DNA of 64,000 nt, taken from positions 35,601-99,600 of the forward strand of contig JASANZ010002243.1 of assembly GCA_030849805.1 (NCBI GenBank), read 5' to 3'. The notes under the pieces were generated by a model, which made no database searches, was not told the origin of the DNA, and saw only the letters and a program-made list of their open reading frames with translations. The position numbers and the translations under genes are program-made. Shown here piece by piece: positions 1-9,019 of this stretch. This stretch comes from Sergeia podlipaevii. Taxonomy: Eukaryota; Euglenozoa; Kinetoplastea; Trypanosomatida; Trypanosomatidae. How positions within the stretch are numbered: the stretch's first letter is position 1; each line of letters opens with the position of its first letter.

Positions 1-2535
1 CTGGTTTGAGTTAAAATTGTCGCTACTATTGTTGTTGTTGTTGTTGTTGCTCTCTCGATAGGATGAGGAAGCTTCATACATCAGCGCTACAAGTTTCTTT
101 AAGATACCACTGAGTCCCTTCACAACAGAAACGCGTTGCTTATAGAGTACACGGTTCGGACTTACCGGGAACACTGCAATGCTGATAATGCAATAAACAA
201 ACATGGAAAATGTGTTCTGCTGAATGCGAGTAATGGTGTATTCCGCTGAGTTTTGTGTAGGAGACAAGTTCGACACCGCGACGAAGTTGCAGTACATGCA
301 GATCGTACTGAAGGGATACCCAAACCGGAAAAAAGTCATGACAAACGTAATGACGCACAGAGACACGACACGGTCCACGGCGTTGTGGCTCAAGGTGGCA
401 GCGAAGAACCCAACGACGGATCCGATTAGGGTGCCAGAGAGCCTTGCTGCACTCGCACGAACTGCTTCTACAGGGTTTGAGCCAGAAACAAAAGCAATGA
501 TAGTAGGGCCAGATAACAGCAGTGTTTGATCGTCTATATAGTAAAAGAAGATGACGGATATAAGCATGGCAACACTCACCTTGGCAGCCTCGATCACTAC
601 TCGGACGTCTGCTTCCTCGTGCTCTGAAAACAGACGGGTAACAAACTTTGCGTTCGCGATGAAAGGCTTTGCAGTAATTTTGAAGAGAAAGCAAAAGGAC
701 TCGTTCCAGTGAGAGATGCACTCGTGTTTTTCAATAAAAGTGTGAAACTCATCGAGCGTCTTCCAAAAATTGACGATGGAAAAAACAAAGAAGGTCATGA
801 GCGGCACGTACTCCTCCAGGCGATCGCACTCGAGTGCTTCTACATTTTCGTAAAGAAGAATCTTCCGCGCGACGTCAAATTCGTCCTGTAGTGACTTGAC
901 TGATACACCGCCCATATCAAAGTACCGTCCAAGTTGCCGCAACTGTGCATACTCCTTTGCTATACAGATATTGTGCAACACCACTTCCATGGCTCGAGAT
1001 ACTGCCTCAATCGGCTGAAGAAGATTTTCACGGAATAGCAAACATCGTTCACTCTGATCCAGCACCTGAGGTTTCTCCTGGAGAATGTTGATGACGCGCT
1101 CCATAGAGCGCAGGTTCATCTTGAGCTTCACGAGCAATTTCACCTTTTCCTTGCGTACATCGCGTTTCTCAACTGTTTCAAAGAAAAGAACCTCGTACAT
1201 CGTAGACGCATCGTATTTATCAAACTTCTCAATCAGCGCATCAAGTGTGCGCACCAGGTGGCGGATGCGAACCATGGACATACTCCGCTCCGTGTTGCTT
1301 GGGGCCCAAAAGCAGTCCAGAATGCCTGTAAAACATGTGGCGGTGTTCTTGAAGAGGGTCTCCGTAATCTTGATAGAGATACGCGTTGCTAGAAGCGGGT
1401 ACGGCAGCAACACAGCCACTAGAGCAAAAGCCGCACCGATAAACCAGTCCAGCAGGACGCGCGAGGGAAACGTGAGGCTTTGATTGCCACTCAGCAGCGA
1501 CACCATGGCAATGTTAAAAAGCATCAAGCACAGTCGCGACGTTATCTTTGTGGTAAACACAGCCATCAGGAATAAAAGAACTACGTAGACAACAAACCAG
1601 GCCGCCAAATACTCATTCAGCTTCAGAGCAGCGCAGATTGTTGCCAGTGGTAGCCAAATACATCCTGCTCTTATAAACTGAAGGAAATACACGCCAGACT
1701 CGCCCACATTGGTGCCGGTGGCGATGACCACTCCGGTAAGTGCGAAGGTCATGGAAACAAAAGGGGAGTGAGACAGTTTAGCGTTGATGATGGCAGCTGG
1801 GACAAGCATAGCAATAAGCGTCACACGCAGGGCGAGCTGAACAGAGAACCAAAAGTAGCGTGAACTAAGAAAGGCAAAGTTCTCACATTGACCAGACTCA
1901 GCGGTAGAACGGAGTTGCCATGGCACAGGAGCGGTCGGTGGCATAACAAAGGCATGCTGCTGCTGAGGCCCACTTTGCTCTCCGAATCCTTGTTTGTGCC
2001 CTTGACCTTGCTGCTGTTGTGGTGATGATTGATGTTGTGAGCTGCATTGGCTACCGCTGCCACCGTGTGTGCCAAAGACTTCGTGGGGACTATCGTGAAA
2101 GAGACGCGTGTAAGGGATGTTGCCAAAGCTGTCCAGCTGCAGTCGAAGGAGTCTATTTTCCTCTTCTAGTACTTCTGCGTCTACTGCACTTCGTGTATTA
2201 TTGGGGTGACGAGGACGAGAGCCCCGCAATCCATGCTCGCTCTTCAAAGATGCATCACTATGCGAACCGCTATGGCTGCCACGCCTCTGCCGAGTCGTGT
2301 GTTGTGCGTGATGGCAAATTGGATGAGTGTTGGTGGCCATATCTAAAACATCGTTAGAGGCCACCGCGCCGTTTGATTTTTCCATTGACGCTGAGTTGCC
2401 TCCGCGTGATGGAAAGGCAGAGACGCGGCCATTACTACCACCTTCATGGTCGCCTATAGAAAATGTATGAACCGATGGCACTGCGACTTCCACCGAGAGT
2501 GCATCTGGAGAGCGTAACAGCGGCTCCTGAGACAT
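1..2535 (-). CDS. FUSC/ALMT-like multi-pass membrane protein (3' end beyond window)
   Basis: The frame is open from an ATG at 2533-2535 to the window edge, at least 845 codons, so the C-terminus is missing. Residues 1-220 are polar and low in complexity, with Gln/His-rich stretches. Hydrophobic segments cluster at about 225-390 and again at about 648-790, separated by a soluble helical region of about 260 residues. The first block contains LLDWFIGAAFALVAVLLPYP and the second contains RLSGTLIGSVVGFF (near residues 698-711). The duplicated membrane module with an R-x-x-GTLIG-type motif is the hallmark of the FUSC/aromatic-acid-exporter/ALMT superfamily. Those families move organic anions or aromatic acids, but the substrate here is unknown. 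A polyasparagine run encoded by a CAA/AAC-type repeat lies near the cut end. The fold family is fairly secure and the transport role is inferred. Confidence 0.7.
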   Translation of the reverse strand, partial: MSQEPLLRSPDALSVEVAVPSVHTFSIGDHEGGSNGRVSAFPSRGGNSASMEKSNGAVASNDVLDMATNTHPICHHAQHTTRQRRGSHSGSHSDASLKSEHGLRGSRPRHPNNTRSAVDAEVLEEENRLLRLQLDSFGNIPYTRLFHDSPHEVFGTHGGSGSQCSSQHQSSPQQQQGQGHKQGFGEQSGPQQQHAFVMPPTAPVPWQLRSTAESGQCENFAFLSSRYFWFSVQLALRVTLIAMLVPAAIINAKLSHSPFVSMTFALTGVVIATGTNVGESGVYFLQFIRAGCIWLPLATICAALKLNEYLAAWFVVYVVLLFLMAVFTTKITSRLCLMLFNIAMVSLLSGNQSLTFPSRVLLDWFIGAAFALVAVLLPYPLLATRISIKITETLFKNTATCFTGILDCFWAPSNTERSMSMVRIRHLVRTLDALIEKFDKYDASTMYEVLFFETVEKRDVRKEKVKLLVKLKMNLRSMERVINILQEKPQVLDQSERCLLFRENLLQPIEAVSRAMEVVLHNICIAKEYAQLRQLGRYFDMGGVSVKSLQDEFDVARKILLYENVEALECDRLEEYVPLMTFFVFSIVNFWKTLDEFHTFIEKHECISHWNESFCFLFKITAKPFIANAKFVTRLFSEHEEADVRVVIEAAKVSVAMLISVIFFYYIDDQTLLLSGPTIIAFVSGSNPVEAVRASAARLSGTLIGSVVGFFAATLSHNAVDRVVSLCVITFVMTFFRFGYPFSTICMYCNFVAVSNLSPTQNSAEYTITRIQQNTFSMFVYCIISIAVFPVSPNRVLYKQRVSVVKGLSGILKKLVALMYEASSSYRESNNNNNNNSSDNFNSNQ

Positions 2536-3708
2536 ATTGCTTTCAAATTTGTTGCAGCTGCCTCTCTTTCTCCGTATTTTCCTTAATAATAGTTATTTTT
2601 TTTCTCCTTTTTTTTTTTTGAATGTAAATATGCAGGAAAGAAGTGGGTGTATATAAATATCAGAATTTTTGCTCACTTATTTTTACGCACTCGCACAAAT
2701 AAAAAAACTTTTTGTGTATATATATGTTGTAGTGATAACTTATAATTGTGGAGTATGAGCGTGTGTATATATAAATTGATTTGATATATAAATAAAATAA
2801 AAATATAAATGTGAATGGGTAGCTGTATGTAATATATATATATATATATTCTAGTATATTATCACTAGCAAACTATTAAAAAAAGATCTGCCGCTGTGAT
2901 TTGTGTCGTACGACAAAAAAAATAAATAAATAAAAACAACAACAACAGTAATAAGGAAAAAAAAATGATAGGAAAAATAACAATGAAAAGAAAGGCTGCT
3001 GAAGCGATAGTAGCTGCAATGTTATGTATCGATGAACACACAACAAATTGCCCCTCCCCTCCAAACAAAAAAAAGGATTCGCTATCCTCTATCTCTGGAT
3101 TGAAAATAATATATACAGGAGAAAAAAAGAAGTCATTTTTTTTTTAAATGTCGGAGAGTATGTAGCAAAAAAAAAATATATGACCAAATTCTGATGTAAA
3201 GCTACTAATCTTTACAACACAATGCACAACTGATGTATGTATTTTTTTTTTTTCTGTCGTTATCTAAATTGCAATGGGCGATTGTAACAAAACAGTTCCC
3301 CTCCCCTCTCTCCTCTGGCCAATCTTCTACACAAACACATATATCTGGCAAGTGAAAACGAACAACAGTGAAAAAGATAGAAGGGGAGAGAAGAAAAGAG
3401 AAAAATATATTCTAGAAGAAAAGATATTGCCATAACCAAGGCAAACATAAAAGTTGTTCAAGTAGAAAACAGTCCGACATACAAGAGAACACATGAAGAT
3501 TACATTTATTTTGTGTGGCGTTGCAGTTCACTATGCATTCAGTCACTACAACTTGTTTCGAAAATGATAAACAATAATAATAATGAAAAGTGAAGTGTAC
3601 GATAATGTGACGACAAACAAACAACAACGAAGACAACAAAAGTAGCAGCATACACCGATAAAAAAAAGGAGATTCGAGTAACAACAATAATATATAAAAC
3701 GAGGATCA
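2536..3708. other. AT-rich intergenic region
   Basis: About 1.2 kb between the FUSC-like gene and the thioredoxin-fold gene, presumably holding the 5' UTR of the former and the 3' UTR of the latter. It contains many A and T homopolymers, a (TA)n tract near 2836-2850 and AAC-type triplets near 2932-2946. I see no convincing gene. Confidence 0.6.
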
Positions 3709-5556
3709 CTAGTGAAGAAGTGACGAGAGGCGTGAACGTGCTGCTTGACACGCTGGGTCGGACGCATATAGCTGAAGAATGCACATGAGCACCATCTTAA
3801 TATTATCGGCACGCTCTTGCGCAATCTTGGACCGTTTCATGGAGGAATCCAAGGTAAGCACATTGCTCTCTGCATTACTATCCTCTTCTTTTCCTGAAGA
3901 GGCGAGAGCGCTTCCAGAGTTACCTCGGCTTGCCTTTGCTACGCGCATCTGCTCTTTCAAGTCGGAAAAGAGTTCCTCTACCACAGCGCTGGGAAAGGCG
4001 TCCTCGTACACGCGCGTGTCAACGTTTTCGTCAATAATGCGCAGCGTGCGCGCGATGTACATCTGCTCCTCGTTCATTAAATTTACCATGGCTTGCAGCT
4101 CAGACTTCTTTTCATCGGTCATTGCTGTGCCTGCTGCGTTGTTATGTGCATCTTCGTCCATAGCGGCAAGCACGCCACTGATGCGGTTCGTGTCTCGGGA
4201 TGCTAGATTGGCTGCAGTGCGAAGATTTCCCTTTACGATATTCGCATCCACAAGAGCCAGCACGCGGCGCAGTGCGGGGTCTCCAATAACTGGAGCGTAG
4301 TCCCTCTGGACAGCACGCTTTGCCCACTCCACGTTCTGCTTCGCCACATCACCGAGGGCAGCAAATGTACGGGCGAGGTAGAGGGTCTCCAGTGCCGAGA
4401 GTAAACCCAAAGCATGAAACTGTGGGGACTTGTAGTAGTGCGCGTGCAGACTGGCCTCCGGAAGTTTGCGGGTATCCATACCCAGCTGGTGGTAGAGCTC
4501 CATGAGTTCCATGTGAGCCTTTTTTTTTGCTTCTTGCAGGGTGCGGCGAATGCCGTCAAGCTGCGGTGCCTCCTCCGGGAGATGAATCATCTCGGGCCCA
4601 ACGAGAGCCTCCATCACTTTATTCTGCAAGAAGGAGGTTGAGGCACCACCGATAAGATCCGCAGCAGCGGCCGACGGAAGCGGACTCGCCGCACTTCCCT
4701 CGGCAGCTTTCTGCTTATTGCGCCTCGCGAGTAAATCAACGTTCATTTCCTTCTGATAGTGCTCAAGGAACTTGAGAAGAATCCCCTGCAGGCGCGTCTC
4801 TGTGATGTGACCGACCACCTTGTCAACAATAGTTCCCTGCATAATAAAATACGTGATGGGCAGCTTCGCCCGTTCAACCGAGAAGGCTGAGGCAAGGTTG
4901 CGGTTCTCATCTGCGTTGATTGTGCACAACTTTATCCATGTGTTGCTGTGTCGTTTGCCTTTGCTTTTGCTGTCTTGCGCTGAGATCCCAGTACAATCCA
5001 TCACGATCCCTTCACCACCCTCTGCGGGATTAACTTCAATCACAAGCTCTTCCTCTTCCTCTTCCTTTCCTTCTCCAGTCTCACAAGCAGAAGTATCATG
5101 CGGCGAACGTTTTTCCGATTCTGCTTCAGTTTCCTCCGCACCGCTCACCTCAGCGTTCATTTTGTCGACGAGCATCTCAGCGGTACGCAAGAAGGAGGTG
5201 CAGTTACTGTTGGGGATGCAGTACACAAGACAGATGGCTTGCTGGGACTGAATTACGTCCACCTCAAAGCTCGCGGAGTTCACCACATAGGAAATTTTCC
5301 GTTTAGTATTAATTAGCACTGGCGCCAAGCATGCTGGCGGTGGCAGGGCATATTTACTTGCCCTTTGCACCCGGTGCAATCGCATGCTGGTGCTATGTGT
5401 TGTAGTAGCAATAATAGATCCTGCTGATATACATTGGAATGCGCACGCTTGCATCATGAGTGACGGCGCACATATTGTGGTGGTTATGGTAATGTTCCCA
5501 CGCATGCGGATACGCAGATATATAGCAGAATAGGACTGTACACGCTGTCGATACAT
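3709..5556 (-). CDS. Thioredoxin-fold protein with C-terminal helical repeats (CnoX/YbbN-like)
   Basis: 615 residues from ATG 5556; a later Met (residue 18, 34 or 35) may be the true start, since the first 85 residues look like a mitochondrial presequence. Residues about 88-265 form a thioredoxin-like fold: a first strand ending in LVYC, a helix, then after an acidic insertion (about 135-205, rich in Glu) the strands KLCTINADEN and LPITYFIMQG, whose LP pair corresponds to the cis-proline of thioredoxins. The usual CxxC is replaced by C113-IPNSN-C119, so canonical disulfide reductase activity is doubtful. The C-terminal half (about 330-600) is helical with TPR-like segments. Thioredoxin followed by TPR-like repeats is the plan of bacterial CnoX/YbbN, a holdase and chaperone partner, so a mitochondrial chaperone-like role is a guess. 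The fold assignment is moderate. Confidence 0.6.
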   Translation of the reverse strand: MYRQRVQSYSAIYLRIRMRGNITITTTICAPSLMMQACAFQCISAGSIIATTTHSTSMRLHRVQRASKYALPPPACLAPVLINTKRKISYVVNSASFEVDVIQSQQAICLVYCIPNSNCTSFLRTAEMLVDKMNAEVSGAEETEAESEKRSPHDTSACETGEGKEEEEEELVIEVNPAEGGEGIVMDCTGISAQDSKSKGKRHSNTWIKLCTINADENRNLASAFSVERAKLPITYFIMQGTIVDKVVGHITETRLQGILLKFLEHYQKEMNVDLLARRNKQKAAEGSAASPLPSAAAADLIGGASTSFLQNKVMEALVGPEMIHLPEEAPQLDGIRRTLQEAKKKAHMELMELYHQLGMDTRKLPEASLHAHYYKSPQFHALGLLSALETLYLARTFAALGDVAKQNVEWAKRAVQRDYAPVIGDPALRRVLALVDANIVKGNLRTAANLASRDTNRISGVLAAMDEDAHNNAAGTAMTDEKKSELQAMVNLMNEEQMYIARTLRIIDENVDTRVYEDAFPSAVVEELFSDLKEQMRVAKASRGNSGSALASSGKEEDSNAESNVLTLDSSMKRSKIAQERADNIKMVLMCILQLYASDPACQAARSRLSSLLH

Positions 5557-6679
5557 CGCTCCTTTCCCTCTGTTTCCCTTTTTCGTTTAAAAAATATGAA
5601 TGGCAATATCTTTTAGTTTTTTTTTTTGTTACTTCTCTCTTCCTTCTTTCGTAACTTCCTGTAATGAAGGAAGAAGAATATGGGAGGTTATATCTCTTGA
5701 CTTACAATGTTTTTTTTTTTTCTTTTGCGCCTTAATAAAAAGCAAAAAAAAAAACACTTTTCAAACGTTCTGTTCTAAAGGAAAAAAATAAAATGAAAAG
5801 TGAAGGTGGTAATAGAGCAACATAAAACAAAACGGAGGGGAAGAGGTCTTGAGCACCACGATGATACGTTCTTTGGAGATAATAAGGAGTGGGGAGGGAA
5901 GGAAACGATTTGCAGCGCAAACGAAGCACATAGCCCACAAGAAGCATCAAAAACGCCTAGCAGTCGAAATATATGTTTTTTTTTAAAATAATGTGTATGC
6001 AGCGAGTAACATCTGTGGCATATTCGCGCAAAGAGAAAGAGGTCCATGATGGTAAAATTTTAACTTATAATCAGAAAAAAAAAAGCATCACGACATTTTC
6101 TTCTCTGTTTCTCATAGAGCCATCTTTGTCTCTATGACTTCTGTATTCCTCTTTAAGATTTAAGTTATATACGCATCTATTAAAACAGGGAATTGCAATG
6201 CCACATAACGTGCTCTATCAGTTTGTGTTTGCTTCCTCCTCTTCCTCTCCTCACACCTTTCTAATGTCATTGATTTCTTTTCTTCTGGGAGTAACAATGC
6301 TCCATAAATCACGCACCTGGCACATAAGAGGCAGAATGAAAGGAAGGGAGAGAGAGAAAAAAAAAGAAAGAAAAACATGGAGACAATCCCTATGCTTGAC
6401 GCGAGTATGACTACCGGTTTTTGTATCTATGCTTCAATCGCAAACTAACAACACGGAGGCGCAATAGTAATAATTGTTATAATAATAGTAATATAAAGAG
6501 GGAAAAAGATATATGCATATGATAAAGGTGGCGTCACAAAGACAACGGCCACACCTACTTCTACTCAGCTTGTAACCTGCGTCTCTCCTCACCTTGGTTT
6601 TGTTTCTTTCCAGCTTCTACACAGCGGCAGTCTAGATTGTGAGGGCGAGAAGGAGCGAGAAGAAGAAGGGGAGGAGACT
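5557..6679. other. AT-rich intergenic region
   Basis: About 1.1 kb with long T runs (near 5618-5628 and 5709-5720) and A runs (near 5744-5755). Short open frames here are low in complexity and lack recognisable domains. It probably contains the 5' UTR of the thioredoxin-fold gene and the 3' UTR of the first ligase. Confidence 0.55.
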
Positions 6680-8155
6680 TTACAGCCACTCTGACTTGTT
6701 CTCACCACCCCTAACCGCCTTCGCCACTGGGAAGCGGGGCACATCTTGCGAGGACAGTTCCTGATACTGCACTGTCAGATATTTATCAAGAAACTCTTTA
6801 CGCTCAGACCAGAGGGAGAGGCGTCTCTTCATTGTGACCTTGGGTGGGGCGTTGAAGCGAATGCCCTCCTTGGTCTCACAGACAAAGGCGCCTAGACCTC
6901 CCTTAAACTTGCCTTCGCCAGGAAGGAAGCCGACAATCTTAAACTCCGCGTCGTGCATCTGCTTGTACTTAAGAAGTCCAAAGCTACGCTTGCCGTGCTC
7001 GTAGGGGAACTCCGGGCGACGAATCATGACCCCCTCAAAGCCCTGCGAGCACGCCTCTGTCAGTACATCCTCCATCTCCTCTGGATGAACGAGAGCAGCA
7101 GGCACGTGGTATATCTTGGTCTCCTTCACGCTGCCTTCCTGATTGCTCATCACATTGTATCGAATCATTTTCTTTTTCTTTTCATCGTGCTGATAGTTGC
7201 TGATGCGCTTGGCGCCACATACAGGGATCAGCTTTTTAAGAAGGCGGTAGCGCTCATCAAAAGGAGCCTCTTGCGAGCGAAGGGCAGAGCTGTACATGAT
7301 GTCGAAAGCAAAGTACTCGATTAGGCGATCTTGAGCCTCCACGATTGCGTCCGAGGACGTCTTGCGCAGCCTGCGCACCAGTCCGTTCAGCTGCTCAAAG
7401 TTGCATTCAGGCGCGAAGAGCTCGCCATCGAGCATGAGCTCAGGATCGCTTTCAAAAAGTGGCTGAACGTGTGGGACGAGGCTGCCACAACATTCTAGCA
7501 CAATACCACCACGAGAAAAAAACTGCACCTCCTTGCGGATTTTGTTGTAGCCGATCATACAACGGATACCGTCAATCTTTGGGGACGCCAGCATTAGATT
7601 CTTCTCGCCACGTTCACTGGCCAGCTGAAGCTGATCGGCGACGAGCTCCCAGCGCTGTGCAAGCATAGGCTGAATGTTCTTGCTTTCCCACTGTGGATTG
7701 CTGTACAGTACGCTGGTGTAGTTTGAGTGGATCATGCGTGGCGCCTTGCTGTACTGCGGGACCTTGGTGACTACCTTGCCCTCGTCGTTAGTTATCGTGG
7801 TCGCCTCCAGTTGCTTTTGGGGTTTGTGGCACAGTGGGCACACACCGCCATCGTCGATAAACTTCGCGATTGCCATTTCAAATTCCTCGAGGCACTGCGA
7901 ACATCGCCAGACCGCTCGTTTACTGCAGACAGGAGACACGTTCGTAGGGGTCTGCATGACTGTGCCCCAGCAGGGTCCCACCCAGCATGCAGCAATGTGG
8001 GGGAAGGCAGCCTCAATGGTCGTTCCTTTCAGTTCACGATACATTTTCTTCTGGGCGGCGGTGCGATTGCGGCTGGCGCCAAAGGGCTTGTTGCTATTGT
8101 CCTTTGACACAGAGGAGGCCGTGGCGGCTAAAAAAAGAAATGACCGGCGCAACAT
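6680..8155 (-). CDS. Mitochondrial ATP-dependent DNA ligase, kinetoplast DNA ligase type (copy 1)
   Basis: 491 residues, ATG at 8155, TAA stop. The N-terminus (MLRRSFLFLAATASSVSK) looks like a mitochondrial import signal. A zinc-ribbon-like module follows, with WRCSQC (83-88) and CPLC (106-109). The nucleotidyltransferase core has motif I PKIDGIR with catalytic Lys193, FFSRGG (212-217), DGELF (243-247), FDIMY (284-288), EGVMIRR (374-380) and LLKYK (394-398). The C-terminal OB part ends TVQYQEL...RFPV. Kinetoplastids carry two tandem mitochondrial ligases, LIG k-alpha and k-beta, which seal gaps and nicks in kDNA minicircles; the adjacent paralogue at 9020-10660 fits that pair exactly. I cannot say from sequence alone which is alpha and which is beta. 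The pattern of preserved motifs suggests an active enzyme. Confidence 0.92.
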   Translation of the reverse strand: MLRRSFLFLAATASSVSKDNSNKPFGASRNRTAAQKKMYRELKGTTIEAAFPHIAACWVGPCWGTVMQTPTNVSPVCSKRAVWRCSQCLEEFEMAIAKFIDDGGVCPLCHKPQKQLEATTITNDEGKVVTKVPQYSKAPRMIHSNYTSVLYSNPQWESKNIQPMLAQRWELVADQLQLASERGEKNLMLASPKIDGIRCMIGYNKIRKEVQFFSRGGIVLECCGSLVPHVQPLFESDPELMLDGELFAPECNFEQLNGLVRRLRKTSSDAIVEAQDRLIEYFAFDIMYSSALRSQEAPFDERYRLLKKLIPVCGAKRISNYQHDEKKKKMIRYNVMSNQEGSVKETKIYHVPAALVHPEEMEDVLTEACSQGFEGVMIRRPEFPYEHGKRSFGLLKYKQMHDAEFKIVGFLPGEGKFKGGLGAFVCETKEGIRFNAPPKVTMKRRLSLWSERKEFLDKYLTVQYQELSSQDVPRFPVAKAVRGGENKSEWL

Positions 8156-9019
8156 GAATATAGAGCAGACGTTGACGTGCGAATTAGCAACAACGCAAAA
8201 AAATATATTCTATGAATTGATGCACACGTGTGTGAGTGTGTGTATGTATGTATGTATGTATGTATGTTTGTGTTCTCCAAAGTATACTAGCAGTGGTAGC
8301 AGTTTTCTAATGCTGCTCCCTCTTTCTCTCTATTTCCATAAAAGTTGAAAAAAAAAAAAAGCAGAGAGCGTCAAGCGTAAAAATACCAACAATCAAAAAG
8401 GAATACGCCTTTGAAAAAAAACAAATAATAATTAACGACGACAAAAACAAAAAAATGGAAAAGCGCAGCACTACTGAAAGTGTGTCTACTGATTGCAACA
8501 AGCACTTAAGGCAACTAGAAAACTAAAACAGTAGGAAAGAAAAGATAGCATGGATAAAGAAAAAGAGGTAAAAAAAAAGAAGAAGGCACATGAATGCAGA
8601 CATACATACTTAATGCACATTGACACCAAATAAATCCTTCAGATTGATAGATTCACCTATAGCTCACCGCCTATCTCTGTGATTCATACTTTTTCTTGTT
8701 TTTTTGTATTTATTGGTAGATGTACAAGTGTGAAATAAAAAAAAAACGCACAATAACGAACATGAATAATAATAATAAAAAGTGGTACAAAACGCAGCAT
8801 AGCAAATACTGCAAAGAGGGAAAACATGGTGTAAAAAAAAAGAAGAGAAAACAGCTGTATAGTGATGCATTTCTTCTTCTGGAAAGAGCACATACACATA
8901 AACACCCATAAACCATCAGAAAGAAAAAAAAAAGAAGCCAACAAAAGAAAAATAAAATAGAAAATAATAAGGAGAAAAAAGAAAACCACAAGAACTGTGA
9001 CAAAATCAAGATTTATACA
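8156..9019. other. Intergenic region between the tandem ligase genes
   Basis: About 0.86 kb, AT-rich, with a (TATG)n microsatellite near 8241-8267 and repeated A runs. No gene seen. It must hold the 5' UTR of copy 1 and the 3' UTR of copy 2, so the two ligases are separately trans-spliced. Confidence 0.6.
8241..8267. repeat. (TATG)n tetranucleotide microsatellite
   Basis: About seven uninterrupted TATG units, directly visible, lying about 85 bases upstream of the first ligase start codon and therefore probably in or next to its 5' UTR. Confidence 0.9.
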
